Part shown: one piece after another, positions 22,016-35,600 of the stretch
Position numbering within the stretch: the stretch's first letter is position 1
How the letters are laid out: every line of letters starts with the position of its first letter
NCBI GenBank assembly: GCA_022606425.2
Contig: JAHDVF020000883.1
Span: 186,001 to 250,000, forward strand
DNA length: 64,000 nucleotides
DNA from: Lepidostoma basale
Taxonomy: Eukaryota > Arthropoda > Insecta > Trichoptera > Lepidostomatidae
Direction: 5' to 3'
Made by a program: the position numbers and the translations under genes
Notes under the pieces: model-generated
Databases searched by the model: none
Told to the model about the DNA's origin: nothing
What the model saw: only the letters and a program-made list of their open reading frames with translations

Positions 22016-22429
22016 ATACATATTTTCATTATAGACATACAGTGGTTATACTCTATTCTCATGAGTACACTACTCATTCTGGGACAAAAGGACAATTTAC
22101 ACCCAAATATAATGATGGTGCAACAATCACAGACTTAGAAACTAGAACATCATTCAAAATCATTCAGGAAATATCAAAACACTCACTTAGAAAACATAGA
22201 CTTAAACTAAAACATCTTACAAAGTTTACAAGTCACCTTTTATCATCAATATATAGAACAAATATACAACTTTTGCAAGATAGAAAACACATTTTTGATA
22301 CTTTGGAGCAACATTTAGTAGTAGCAAGTAGTCCCAAGTGACAAGATCTTGTCTAGCTACCCTCAGTGTCCATCTTGTCTAGCTATCCGTTGGGATGGGA
22401 TGGACACCGGGGGTAACCAAACCCAATAC
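22016..22429 (+). other. 99-residue ORF, unidentified
   Basis: An ORF at 22042-22341 is Lys/Leu/His-rich (SLRKHRLKLKHLTKFTSHLL) and not recognisable. Given its surroundings it is more likely a retroelement fragment than a host gene. Confidence 0.2.
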
Positions 22430-22740
22430 ATAAAGAATTAATTGTAATTCAATCGAGACGAAGATGTAAATTATTTGGAAACAGAATATGGTGGTCGAGG
22501 CGTTTACAGGACTTATGACCTGTCATTGGTTGGGTTAAGCGATCGCTTTATGTAATACAACATTCTCCATTCTACCCTTCTTACGAACACCACGTCTGAC
22601 AATTATTTTTAAAGTTGTGTATATGCTACCATGTTGTGAAACATTTCACATATTTTAGTTCAATCTACACTAGCGCCATCTATTGACACTAGAGGTAAGC
22701 ATTCAGCAGAAAATCTTTATTAATGTAATGTGAAAGGTTA
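22430..22740 (+). repeat. Repeat B copy
   Basis: Most complete copy of repeat B: aattgtaattcaatcgagac, gacttatgacctgtcattgg, then an AT-rich end with agcgccatctattgacacta. Confidence 0.65.
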
Positions 22741-22779
22741 TCATCAACCCAATTATCATACATTACTAGACAATCTTCT

Positions 22780-22990
22780 TCTTGTCTTCTTTGCTAGCCT
22801 TCTTCCCTCCACTGCTGGATATAGGCCTCTTCCAATTTCTTCCACTCGTCTCTATCCTGCCCATTTTGATTTTCCAACCCTTTTGATAATATCATCGGTC
22901 CATCTCATCTTCGCCTATTTTCCCATGGTCTCCAACTGAGTATCCTGGGTGCCCATCTGTTGCCACCCTGTCTAGCCAAGTGTCCAGCCC
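22780..22990 (-). mobile_element. RTE-type LINE 3' end
   Basis: Minus frame: WAGHLARQGGNRWAPRILSW, then DEWKKLEEAYIQQWREEG and a (GAAGAA) tail. Similar 3' ends occur at 32900-33125 and 34740-35015 on the plus strand. Confidence 0.75.
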
Positions 22991-23061
22991 ACTAGACAAT
23001 GCCTGAAAAAAACTCTCCAATTTTTATATGCTTTTTTAACCTTGACCAGTTTTTATACAAC

Positions 23062-23127
23062 ATTTTTTTTTTTAATGTATACAAATACTGTACAGTACAG
23101 TATTTGTATACATTAAAAAAAAAAACA
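23062..23127. repeat. Perfect 66-bp palindrome
   Basis: Arms of about 31 bp (poly-T, then aatgtatacaaatactgta and its complement) with a centre of only a few bases. Likely a minimal fold-back element. Confidence 0.85.
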
Positions 23128-23539
23128 ATGCATAAAGATCCAGATCAGAAAACAGATTACCAACCTATTCACTGAAAATACATGCTGAATAATCAACTTA
23201 CCAACAGATCATAAAATCTAAACAAATATCTGCAGTAAGGTTTTAGGTGTAATAGGCCCAGATGTATGTTACAGTTCAACATTACGAGTGTATGAGAAAA
23301 AAATATGATTATACGAGTACATAGACTTTAGGTGATAAATGAAAGAATCATTCAAGAAATAGTTTGAGGAAATGCTTCTTTAGTTCATGGGATTGAGTTT
23401 TCTTATGAGTGATTTTTTTCAGATCATTTGATAGCAGGTTGTATTGAGAGAAGGCTATGTATTGCAGTGATCCAATACCGAATCTAGTGAAACAGCATAG
23501 TAGTCATGCTGGTGAATCTCAGTATTAAACGTAGTTTAA

Positions 23540-23847
23540 ATGTTAGAATGTGTTGATGTTTGGACTATATCTGGAATAGCACTGGTAATTTCCAATTTTG
23601 GAAGAATCTCGAAGGGAGTAATATTGGTCTGGGAGTACATGTCTTTAATATGAGTATGGCATAAATTAAAAATGCTTCTAATAGCCCTGTTTTGGAGTAC
23701 TTGAATTTCAGAAGTATTATTTTTAGTGGAAAACCCCCAGAACTTGAAAGATATGAAAGGTGCGAGTGGATTATGGAGAAGTAACTGGAACGAAGCAGAG
23801 GTGTGGATGGAAAGTTTATAGTCATATTGATCATTAACTGTCTCCAT
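23540..23847 (-). mobile_element. Jockey-type LINE RT C-terminal fragment
   Basis: Minus frame IQVLQNRAIRSIFNLCHTHI followed by DMYSQTNITPFEILPKL, the IQ..QNRAIR tail block of Jockey/CR1-type RTs. No catalytic motifs. Confidence 0.65.
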
Positions 23848-24605
23848 GGTTGTTTAATCTATATATGGACAAGTGTATGAAAGAGCTGAAAGGGTTGGAA
23901 GCAGGTACAAAAATGAACGGTGTGTCAGTAAGCTGTTTGTTGTATGCGGATGACGCTGTGCTACTTGCAGACAACGAGCATGAACTACAAGCCCCGGTGT
24001 CTAGTATGTATGAGGTATGCAAGCGATACGATTTGATGATGAATGTGAATAAGTCCAAGGTAATGATTTTCGAAAAAGAAAGAAAGCATGACAGTCTGCA
24101 ACATTAGGTAGTGTAAACAGTGAAAATCTGGAACAAGTGGATTTAGTTTACAAAGGATGGGAGGGTGGAGATGGATATTGAAAGAAGGGTTGATATAGGT
24201 AACAGAGTAAATGGTGCACTTAAAGTTGTCATCGCAAACAAAAGCCTATCCAAAAAAGCTAATATGGCAGTGCAAAATGGTGTTCTTGTGCTGACCCTTA
24301 TGTATGGAAGTGAAGCATGGAACTGGCAAAAGAAGAATGAAAGTAGAATAAATGTAGTAGAAATGAGATCTCTAAGACGAATGTGTAGTAAATCTGTATA
24401 TGATAGAGTGACAAATGCAAGTATAAGAAGTGAATGTGGTGTGAATGAAAGTGTTATGAACAAAATAAGGAAAGGCTCATTAAGATGGTTTGGACACATG
24501 GAAAAAATGAGTGAAGACAGAATGGTAAAGAAGGTATATGTAAACGGTGTGAACGGAGCTAGAAATAGAGGAAGGCTGAGTATTAGGGCAATGCTTAGGC
24601 TCAAC
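23848..24605 (+). mobile_element. RTE LINE fragment with internal deletion
   Basis: Near-identical to 18590-19280: MFNLYMDKCMKELKGLEAGT, SCLLYADDAVLLADNEHELQ, then a break at about 24105. It resumes RVDIGNRVNGALKVVIANKS, SVYDRVTNASIRSECGVN and SLRWFGHMEKMSEDRMVKKV. It retains the 20-residue region deleted at 19140 in the other copy. Cut off at 24605. Confidence 0.85.
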
Positions 24606-24609
24606 TAAT

Positions 24610-24810
24610 ATTCCTGTTGCAGAGGAGTCCGCCGAGCGAAGTATGGATTTCCTTGTATTCAGGCTGTCCGTTATACAGAGTTCGGATATATAATTAGAAT
24701 GTAGCGCTTTGAAGACTGTCCAGCAGAGTTTATACTGGATTCTTTCTGGACTTTTAAGCCGGTGAAGTGAAGTAGATCCAATTGGAGGCGATCATAACAG
24801 GACATCACAA
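24610..24810 (-). mobile_element. L2-like LINE fragment
   Basis: Minus strand contains the region reading LHWLKSPERIQYKL-like and the block gttatacagagttcggatat shared with 29600, 35700 and 41780. Confidence 0.6.
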
Positions 24811-24879
24811 GGACATACTTCGTACATTTTTGACACCAGGACTTGTAGATCGTCCATGCTGCCAGCGATTAAATCAACA

Positions 24880-25235
24880 TCGCTACATATAGCAAACAGT
24901 TGATGGACATATTGTTCATTTTCGCATCAGCGTTTATGCCATCTAAATCTTTCATACACTTGTCCATGTATAGATTAAACAATTAGGGGACATTAAACAG
25001 CCCTGTTTGACACCTTTTGTGATATCACACCATGAAGTGAAAGCCCTGTTTACTCTGACACACGCGATGCTTCCTTCATAAAGAGAAGCAACCGCTCGTA
25101 TCAGGTGTGTGCTTACTCCATACTCGGCCAAAACCTTCCATAGCTTTTCTCTGTCAACTCGGTCAAGAAGTTTTTTAAGAATTGAAACACAATTCTTTCC
25201 AAGTTTCAAGTTTTTTAAGAATTGAAACACAATTT
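24880..25235 (-). mobile_element. RTE LINE RT palm fragment
   Basis: Minus frame: KKLLDRVDREKLWKVLAEYG, VASLYEGSIACVRVNRAFTS and GVKQGCLMSP. The catalytic YADD is absent. A 24-bp block (ttttttaagaattgaaacac) is tandemly duplicated at 25170 and 25209. Confidence 0.75.
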
Positions 25236-25309
25236 TGGCATATAGAATGGAATAATACTCCTAGCGGCTTCTAACAATATGTTGGGCGACAGCCTTCGCA
25301 TTGTGTTAA

Positions 25310-25640
25310 TAAGGTAGTTTGCTAAATGCCGAAAATCATTCTCCATAGATGGCGTTAGTGGGTCGGTTGTATAGGTTAATTCTTGAAAAAATTCACAAGT
25401 GCAACAAAATCTACATAGATGGCTGACTGAAACTGCTACGTGAAGATAAATATGGATTTTGAAGTATATATACATCTTCCAAAAATTTGTCATGCATGAT
25501 CACAAATAACAAAGGTGGAATGGGGAATGTTGTGATTACATAAAGCGTGCGCTTAACCCAACCAATGACAGGTCATAAGTCCTGTAAACACCTTGATCAT
25601 CCATGTTCAGTTTCCAGTTTACGTCTTCGTCTCTATTGAG
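25310..25640 (-). repeat. Repeat B copy
   Basis: Contains ccaatgacaggtcataagtc and cttcgtctctattgagatac. A diverged 3' half extends to 25310 (atagatggcgttagtgggtc). Confidence 0.6.
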
Positions 25641-26229
25641 ATACAATTAAAATAAAAAAAATAAAAAAATAAAACAATTCTTTCCATCTGTTTCTTTAGT
25701 TTATATCGTTCTCCAGATAATGAATGTGTAAAACCTTCGAAAACATATATAAACTCAAACGTGGAAAAAACAGTGTTTGAATTCATAAAAAAATCATCAA
25801 ATCCATATTTGGCTTAAAATTGGGTAATAAATTTATTTTGAATATTTTTCGTTGCTTTTCAAATAGTGTACATTGATATTCAAATTTTGAGATTGAGATT
25901 GAGACTCATCTCAGATTGAGACTGATATAAAAATAAATAATTTGTCTAATTTTATTTTATTGTTTAGATTGGCTTAAAAAAAGATAACACTCATTATTTA
26001 CCATTATAAATTTTGGAGTAAGATTAAAATATGTGTTATTAAAATAGAATTTCCTTTCATGGTAGCTACTTTTAGTTTTGAACGTTCCCCCTCTTTACAC
26101 ATGCTGAGGTTGGTAGCTTCCGGCAGACCATATTTGGGCATTTCGTGAACCGCGGCTCCTGATTGGCCCAATCTACTATCACTGACGTGACTCACAATAA
26201 ATACAAAGATAATTAAATATCTGAGGAGT

Positions 26230-26518
26230 CATTGTTTTAAAGAAACTCACTGTATTTAAATACAAGCTGTGTTTTAAAACAACTAACATTGCTTTGTATC
26301 GCCAGCTACAAAAAAAACATCAGCATTTTGACAGCTGTGCACATCGTACTACGAAAACTGAATTCATATTTTTGTAATTGTAATTTAAAATAAAATCAAA
26401 TTTTAATTAAGCATTTGATTAGGGCGGTTTTAAGAAGTTATTTGCGCTTGTTAAAGTGTCGATATTCATTCACGTTTCTGTTGAAAATTTGATAAATCAT
26501 TGTGTCACTTTCAAATTG
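26230..26518. other. Sequence upstream of cofilin exon 1
   Basis: AT-rich with no repeat I recognise; probably the proximal promoter region of the cofilin gene. Confidence 0.35.
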
Positions 26519-26528
26519 GCGCATGCGC
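26519..26528 (+). promoter_or_regulatory. NRF1-type palindrome in the cofilin promoter
   Basis: GCGCATGCGC, the consensus palindrome bound by NRF1 (Erect wing in flies), lies about 130 bp before the cofilin start codon. It is common in TATA-less housekeeping promoters. No TATA box is visible. Confidence 0.5.
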
Positions 26529-26659
26529 AATTGCCGGATCTGAGTTGCGGGGCGCAGCAAGCGTACCAACTTGACCAGTTTACTAGTTTCGGTGTTCGTA
26601 AGCCAGTGACTCGGTTCGTCTCCCTTCTTTAGTGATAATAAAAGTATTGTCGTCCTAAA

Positions 26660-29600
26660 ATGGTAAGTGTTTCACCCGTTAAATTGTGTTTAGTTTTATT
26701 AAGTGTTTGTCGTTGTTTCCTCGGCCGTGTTTCCGCGTAAAATAACGCATTTGCGAGCGTCGACCCGACCGACCGGCGTCGCCATATTTCGCACACCCAT
26801 CCGATTTGCACGAATTATTGAAAGTTTTCATTCCGGTTCCACAGCGAACTTCTCTTCCGAAAATGGTAAAATATATTTTTTTAAGTCTCCTGGCTTGCCC
26901 CCCGGCGGCCGAGAAAATGAACGCGCATTGTAAACTGCATCGGCAAAAAACCGGTGTAGAGTTTCAGCTCCTCGTGTCGTTTGCAACGCCTTTTTTGACA
27001 ATCTGACATATTTGTGAATATGACTGTACTACATACGCCCTGGCTTGTTGAGGACGTGTGAAAACTCCTTAGAAATCTTTTTTTTCAGTGTTTGAAAACA
27101 GTGTAATTTTCAAGATGTCGAGGCAATGGCGTGAACGGCGCGGCCGGAAGGCAGTCCCGTCTTCCAAAAGGCCATTTTGATTACATTGCAATATGTTAAA
27201 TCGGCTTTTGAAGTAGTTGCAATTGTTTTGTCCGGCGGGGCTCTCTCCTGACCGCTGCAGCCACAGGGCTGATACTCTGATAGCGGCCGTATGCCGGGCG
27301 CGCTGCACCGCCCGCATAGAGGCATTTTGCCCGCCTATGTCCCATTTACCATATATGGACGTTGTATTTACTTGCGGCCGTGCATTTCCATCCGCCTTTT
27401 GCGCAAATCCGACGAGAAATGCGGAATTGTTTGGCGCTGTCAAAATATCCAACATTCTATTCCAATTGGAAAAATACTGTTTTCGGCCTGTACATAGACT
27501 AAAGTAGCCTCCCGATAGAGTCGAGTGTCTCCGATGTTTGCTGTCATTAGTCATGCCTCCGCAGACATCTTCTCCAGTCACACAGCCACACAGCTCGCTC
27601 TGCACACTCGTCGATTGTTATTTCACAAAAATATCATTTTTATGCTAACTTTCTTTCATTTATTTAATTCATATTTTTACCCCACCAGACACGATGGCAC
27701 GAATGATTTCGAAACCGGTCGAGAATAATTTGCAAAAATTAAATACGAATAGGATCTAATGATTTATATATATTTTTTCACGTTACATATTTTTACATTT
27801 AAATAATTTCCATGCTTTCTAGATGGTTTAAATCGTAGATTTCCAAACCTTTCTGGACCATCACAGCCTTTTTCAAGAAAAACATATCCCCCCCCCCCCC
27901 CACATTACAGTGATACCAAATATTAAAATATGGTGTTACATTATCTATATATGCTTTTGTTTATTCATGAAAAAACACTATTTCATTATTATTTATACAA
28001 ATAAAGCAGCCCCCCCCTGACTGTCTCAACGCCCCCCATTTAAATTTGGACCCGCTACCGCCCCCATGGACAGCTCCAGCGTCCACTGGGGGGGCGGTGC
28101 CATGCCGTTCCCCGTTGGGAAGCTATGAAAAATACATTCAATGTAATATATTTATTATTTCTTTGATAATTTGAATCTCCGTGCATTGACGTCACTCCCT
28201 ATACTAAATCAACATTTTATTTTTGTATAATCCAAGAAAATGGTCGTTTATTTAAATATATATTTAATTTAATCGATATCCAAAGTAAGATCCACCGGCT
28301 ATCGATGAAATTGTTTTTGACTGATTAGATTAAAGCGCGTATCTTTTGTTTTATCTATGCTTTTCAATTTTAAAATAATTCGAATTGATCGATTCGATGA
28401 CTAGTCCAGAATCTTTCTAGAATTGTTTACGCAACCTCGCGAGAGTTGGGAATGACAGTGTTTATTATTTTTTCTCTTGGTACAATTATAATGATATCAA
28501 TCGTGATAAGAGGTGAGGTTAGTCATTGCGGCGAGTGCGCGAGTATATTTGGGCGCGCGCCGTGATTCATAACCGTAAAAGGACAACTTTTACCGCCTAA
28601 TCTCATTTGCGGAGCGGAGTGGAGTGGACGGAAGCGAATTGTTCCTTATTTGAATTCGAAGGAAATTCATAATTACACTCGCGCCGCGCCGTTAGCGGCC
28701 CGACTGCGACTGCTGGATTTAGAACGCCCTCGAATAGGCTTCACAACCGCCACATTCATATATCGTGTCGTGCACGCACCTCGATTTCTTAGACTCCTCA
28801 CGTGACCGACATTTAATATTTGATTGATTGATTGTGTCAAGTTTTCCTCAGTCTTCCTCTGTTTCTATAATAGTTCCATTTACATCGTTAACATATACTT
28901 TTTTTACCATTTTTACTTCATTCATTCTTTCCAAGTGCCCAAACCATCTTAACGATCCCTTAACACTTTAATTCGCACCGCATTCACTTATTATATTTGC
29001 ATTTGACACTCTATCATATACAGTTTTATCGCACATTCGTCTTGGAGATCGTATTTCTACTGCATTGCATTACATATTTTCATTTTTCTTTTGCCAGTTC
29101 CATGCTTCACACATTAGGGTCGGCACAAGAACACCATTGTGCACTGCCATCCTAGTTTTTTTTGTAATATTTACTCGTCTAGTGTTCCGCTCGCTATTGC
29201 ACCCTCCATTTTGAAACTAAATTCATATTTTGACATTAGATTATTTCAAGTGAGCTAAAATGGCGCTCATTATAAAGAAATATAAAAACACGTGTGATCA
29301 GGATTAAACTAAGACCTCGGGACTAGGAGCCAAGCTTTCAAGCTATATCTCTCTACTCCATATCGTCAACATTGGTGGATTGTGTCATGCAAACAAGTCG
29401 ATCCTTGTCCCATTTACTTGGGGTCGGCTCTTCTTGTATGGCGTCTCTATGATTATTTCTCCTGAGTGGATTCTAAAGGCATTCTATAAAAGTCCCATAT
29501 AACACAACATCTCAAAGAACTTCACTGGCTTAAGAGTCCAGAAAGAATCCAGTATAAACTTTGCTGGACAGTCTTCAAAGCGCTACATGGAATGGCTCCA

Positions 29601-32600
29601 AGCTATATATCCGAACTCTGTATAACGGACAGCCTAAATTCACGGAAATCCACACTTCGCTCGACGAACTCCTCGACAATAGGAAGAAGCGTTTGCGGTA
29701 GCCGGTCCATCAGCTTGGAACAATCTTCCTTCACACCTCAGATGCATAAATGATCCGACAGACTTTAGATCTAAACTGAAAACCCATCTTTTTCATATTT
29801 CATACCCAATTTAAAACCTGCATATTTTGTTCTATTATACTTTCTAATCGATCGCGAATATCAATCAGATGCAGCGTTCACATTTAGATCTAAAACACGT
29901 CTTAATGCGCCCTTGAGGTGATTACATCACAAAAATAGCGCTTTAAAAGTTAGCATATTATTATTATCCGATATCTTTGTAAAGACTTGAGTTAGTCCCA
30001 TCCACGTCAACTTGGGCCTACCACGTCCCTTGGATCGTTGGTCCAATTCCATTCCTCTCCTTGTAGCCTCATGGTCAGGTGAGCGTCGCATGACTTGGCC
30101 GTACCATCTCAAGTTTATCCGAGATTGGCCACACTCTAAAACTGCCGCGAATGTGGATTTTCCCTGATGAGGTTACTCCTCCCGCCCGCCTCGACATCCT
30201 CATCTCGGAGCCGTGCAGTTTGGCCCCACGTGGTCGATAAAACTAACTGACTAATCATCACGCCTTTTCACCGAGGTGTAGGCAGAGTCATACTGCTCTG
30301 TCCTGACATACCTCTCTAGTTTCCTATGTATTCATACATCGTAACATTCACGCTAGTCGATTTTTCCGACTTCGAATGTGGCCGCCTTTCAGTATTTGAT
30401 TAATTTGGTCATGCCATGCTTTCCTTGGTCTTCCACGGCTTCTCTTTCCACTCACTGGCTGTATACAACATTTTAAGCATTCTTCTCTCGTCCATCCTGT
30501 TTTAATTTGGTCGATAAATTGTGGGTAAAAACGATATAAGTTTTTTTCTACAAGTTTTATTATATTTTATGGGAATGACATGTTTCGCCCTTCTAAGGTA
30601 TTAATTATCAAATGGATTTGATAATGTATGGAAGTGAAGCTTGTAGCTGGCAAAAGAAGGATGAAAGCAGGATAAACGCCGTAGAAATGAGATCACTAAG
30701 AAGAATGTGCGGGAAAACGTTGTATGATAGAATACCTAACGATGAAATAAGAAAGAAATGTAAGGCAGATGACTGCATCATGGATAAAATTAAAAAAGGA
30801 TCCCTGAGATGGTTTGGATATATGGAACGAATGGATGAGAGTAGAATGGTAAAAAAGTTGTACACAAGCAGCGTGAGTGGAAAAAGATACCGAGGAAAGC
30901 ATGGCATGACCAAATTAATCAATTACTAAAAGGCGTTCACATTCGAAGTCGGAATAATCGACGTGCGTGTATGGTACGATGTATGAATGTAGAGGAAGCC
31001 CGAGAGGTATGCCAGGACAGAGCATTGTGGCGATCCATCCTCTCTGCCTACCCCTTCGGGAAAATGGCTTGATAGTTAGTTAGTTAGTTAGAAGGGCGAA
31101 ACATGTCATTCGTATTAATTATTTAATATGGAGTTTTACATCATTGTTCGAGAAACAATAGATGAATGAACAACATTGACGACCACCGATTATCTGGTGC
31201 GGGTGGAAGGAGTCGGAGGAGAGGAATAGTAAAAGCACAAGAATAGAAGGCAATCAAGAATCGATCGACACCGAACCGGTCGTGGACTACAGCAGAATTA
31301 AACTAATTACATTCGAGTACATGTACATACTGTGTATTATATGTTGCAAGGTGAATGGCTCATTTAGTCGTGTCGCGTTTCCTTCAATCGGTCGTTTATT
31401 TTACTTTCTTATATTTCGCCAGTTCAATGACTCGCGCCGGACGCGTCATCTTATCTCTTCCAATTGACAATTGATTCTCTAACGTTCGGAATATCGACCT
31501 TGGCTCGCGCCGTGACGTCACGGTCCCCTCCGGCCCTGCGCGGGGTCAACGTCATGCTGCAGTCACCGCCGGGTAGTGACTGCCGACTGCCGGCGGATGA
31601 GTCACCGGGACCAGACGCCACCTGTTGCCTCATTCGAAAAAGGAACAATTCTATTCCAAATCATAGATTATCGATTGTCTGATTGGTTGTGGCGGGAAAA
31701 TCTTCCCATCCGGGCAGCACTCCTCCCTATACAGAAGCAATTGAATTAACATTTTGATTGGTACACTTATCGCGGTAATCAGTGCGACCGAAGTGGGGTC
31801 TTTTGAAGAGCCGGACACGATTTCATGAGAGGATTCCACTTCTAAAGTCTAGCAGCTGTTCTAATCGACAAATATAAACATATCCAAAAAAAGCTAAGAT
31901 GGCAATGCACAATGGTGTTCTTGTACCACCCTTGTGTATGGAAATGAAGCATGGAACCCCTCCTTCCAAGGAAGAACAGTGTGGCGTTTCACCCTCTGTG
32001 CCTACTTTGTTTTGAAAACAAACAAACTTAGTTTTGTTAAGAGAATCGAATATTTGAATACAGGTAGGTAGTCGTCAACTTACGACCACAATCTGAGATC
32101 CGCCTACGCTAAGCGTGGCGCACCAAATCAATGGATTCAAATAGACATTACAAATGTAAATATATTGAAATCTCCGATGCACCGACATTGTAACGCTAAC
32201 GAGGCTGAATACTCTCCAATATTTGGAGTATTTTCTTAAAATAATGAAAGGGTCATAAAAAATATTTATACACGTGGAAAGAATTGCGAATAAATTTAAC
32301 GGCGTAAACGAAACAAGAAATAGAGTAAGACCGAGGATAACGTGACACGATCAAATTAATCAAATATTAAATGTCGGACACTCGAGGAGAATTCGATGTG
32401 CGTGCATGACACGGTGTATGAATGTTGAAGAATCGAGAGAAGTGTCTCAGGAAATAACAGTGTGACGGTCCATTATTTCTGCCTACCCATTCAGCGAGAT
32501 GGCTTGATGGTTACTTAAGACTAACACCAAAGATTTAAATCAATGATATTAGAATGTGAGCAGAAAATAGCTCATTATTATGAAGAAGCAATCTGGTCGT

Positions 32601-35600
32601 GTCCAGGCTCGAACCCAAGTCCCCTTGATCAGAAGCCAAGCGTTCTATCCCCTAGACCACCACCCGATTAGTTTTACTTCTATTGCACACAATTTAGTTT
32701 TACTTGTAACTCGCATGCTATAGCGGTGTAAGGCAGAAGAATTTTGAGACGTTTGTAAGCGACTTGCATCCCTCGCACATGTACTTATATGTTGTATGCG
32801 GGGAGCGGCTGGGTGTGACGTCATCGATGCTAGAGTTGCACATCCGTGTGTTGTGGCATGGGCAACGGAAGTGGAAAATATTGTACCTGTTGGTAAAATA
32901 ATGTATAAAAATGTACTTGTCGATGTGATTGACCGTGTTGCCAAAGTAAAGTGGAAGTGGGCAGGACATCGCCAGACAGGGAACAGATAGTCCAGTAGAA
33001 CCCAGAGTCTTGTGGAGACCATTGAAAGCGAAAAAAGCATTGGTAGATCGCAGAAAAGGTAGGCTGACGACATAATTAGAGTCGGGATTAGAGTCGCGCA
33101 AGATAGAAATAAATGGAGACTATGTTAACACAATGTTGTCGGGAAACGTAAAACTACGTTTTTTTCAGTTTGGTGCTCAAATGCGGGAAACGTAAAAATA
33201 CGTTTTTTACTCTCTGGTGGTTGTCGTCGGGTAACGTAATAAAACGTGTTGTGTAATAAATGGTTTTTGTTGCTAAATCGTATATCCGACTTCACAATAT
33301 AATTTCACTCACAAATTTATATTTATTAGGCTTTACTTTTGATTTATTATTCAATTATAAAATGAAAAAAAAATGTCTAAAAATATACATTTTTGTGTGC
33401 TCGAAGAAACCTTGACGCAGATCCCGCTGGCTTGTTTTTTTTGACCTTCAATGCGCAATAATTCTTTTCAACTTGTACGGAGAAATTTTAGGGTTCTTTC
33501 TACTTGAAGAAGGGATGAATAGTAGGAATGTTTTGTTCATATCTCTACAAAACATTAGTGTTTATGTAAACGTATACATGTTCGGTCGTTCGGTCGTTGT
33601 CATTGAGTTCATATAATTATTTTTATACCTAAAACCCACAATGTTTTTTCCGGATGAGAATAAATCAGACGATGAATTCTGTGTAGACAATTTATCTAAT
33701 TGTTCCTGTGCTAGTGATACAGAAAGACTATTGATGACAGACAGTGAAACAAGTGATTTATAAAGCAAAATATCCAGACTCAGTAAGGTACAAATTTTTT
33801 TTATTGGAGACAGCACGTCATTGGATAACTAGCAGTATTGAAAGCCAACTAAGTGAGGAACATCGACAGTAAGTTTGACACGGCACACTCCAAATCGCGA
33901 TCCTCCAGGCAGACTTTCTACGAATCTAAAAGTCCATAAATTAGAAAGGATAAAGGGGAAAGGGAAAAAAAATACGCACAAAGAAAATGTCGAGTGTGTG
34001 CTGCTAAAGGAAAAAGGAGTGAAACTTGTTACATGTGTAAATTCTGTGGTGTGGCTCTTCACAGAGGTACATGTTTTGAACGGTACCATACAGTAAAAAA
34101 ATACTAGACAGTAATTTTGACAATTTTAAATAGTGTTATCTAGTGTTAAATAGTTGTATTGATTTTAAATAGTATTATAATTTGATAAAAATTCTGTGTT
34201 TGTATAAAAATAAAACTTCCAAAGTGCTACTTTGAAGCCCAATTTTATTTTGTGTTTGTTTTCCATCATTTCATCATTGAGACACAATAAGGTAAGATGC
34301 ATTTAAAGTTTCAGTCAATTATCACGGATATTTCAAAAGTTATAGACTTTTAAAATAATGTTGAAAAAACTCGCGCGCGAACCCAAATATCGCCCGCGCC
34401 AGGCTGCAATCAGCATAAAACAATACCCGAAAACAATGTGTTAATAGTCCTACATACAGCAGTGGAGAGAATGGAAGAAATATTAGTCGAAATAATCGTT
34501 CACCGCGAGTGGGAGCGGACTATTTCAGACAGCATCTCAGCATCACCGAGAACCTGAAGCGAGGTAGTCTACATTGGGATCGGTAGATTGTCTGGCCGGC
34601 CTTTCAGCCTGGAACAATCTTCCAGCAGACATCAAGTACATTGAGAACCTTTCAGGGGTTAAGATGTAGATCTGATATTAGAAGAGTAGGCCTGAAAAGT
34701 TTTTGAGACAACCACTCAGCCAGGAAAAAGTGTCAATAAACTAAAAATCACACGACGATCCAGCGTGAATCTCCGAGACAAAATAAGAAATGAAGAAAAG
34801 ACGCCGACACACGGATCGTACAGCTAAATTAAAGTGGCAATGGGCTGGACATATGGCAAGACCAGTAGCAATACCAGGTGGACCACCTAAAAGGTGAAGG
34901 TGACCGAGGATATTGTCCGAATAGCTGGAACGAGCTGGATGCGAAGGGGACGAGCGGAGGAAAATCGAAGAGACCTATATCGAGCAGTTGAGGGAAGAAG
35001 GAGCGTCAGGTGCAGCCCTCATACTTAACATGTTTATTTTGTACTGGTTCATAAAATGGAGCACGTTCTTCGGCGCTCATTAAATGATTAATGCATATAA
35101 ATGCCGCTTTATAAATCATTAATAATAATAAAATGCTAACTTTTAAAGCGCCGTTTTTGTGATGTAATCACCTCAAGGGCGTGTTTTAAATATGGCGCAT
35201 TAAGGCGTGTTTTAAATATAAAAATCTAAATGTGACCGCTTAAAAAGTGATCGGTTAAAGTATAAATGGTGTAAAAGTATAAACGGGTGGTGGTCTAGGG
35301 GATAGAACGCTTGACTCCTGATCCAGGGGACTTGGGTTCAAGCCTGGACACGACCAGATTCCTTCTTCATAATAATTAGCTATTTTCTGCTCACATTGAA
35401 GATTGTAAAAATAAATTCTAATATCATTGATATCAATCCTTGGTATTAGTCTTTTTTTTTAATGTTTAAATTGGGTATGAAATACGAAAAATATGGGTTT
35501 TCAATTTAGATCTGAAATCTGTCGGATCATTTATGCATCTGAGGTGTGAAGGGAGATTGATCTGATGGACCGGCTACCGCGAACGCTCGATCCCCGAAAT

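Noticed and set aside
27069..27605. 178-codon minus-strand ORF in cofilin intron 1
   Set aside because: No recognisable domain, alternative ORFs of similar length in other frames, and no start or splice context.
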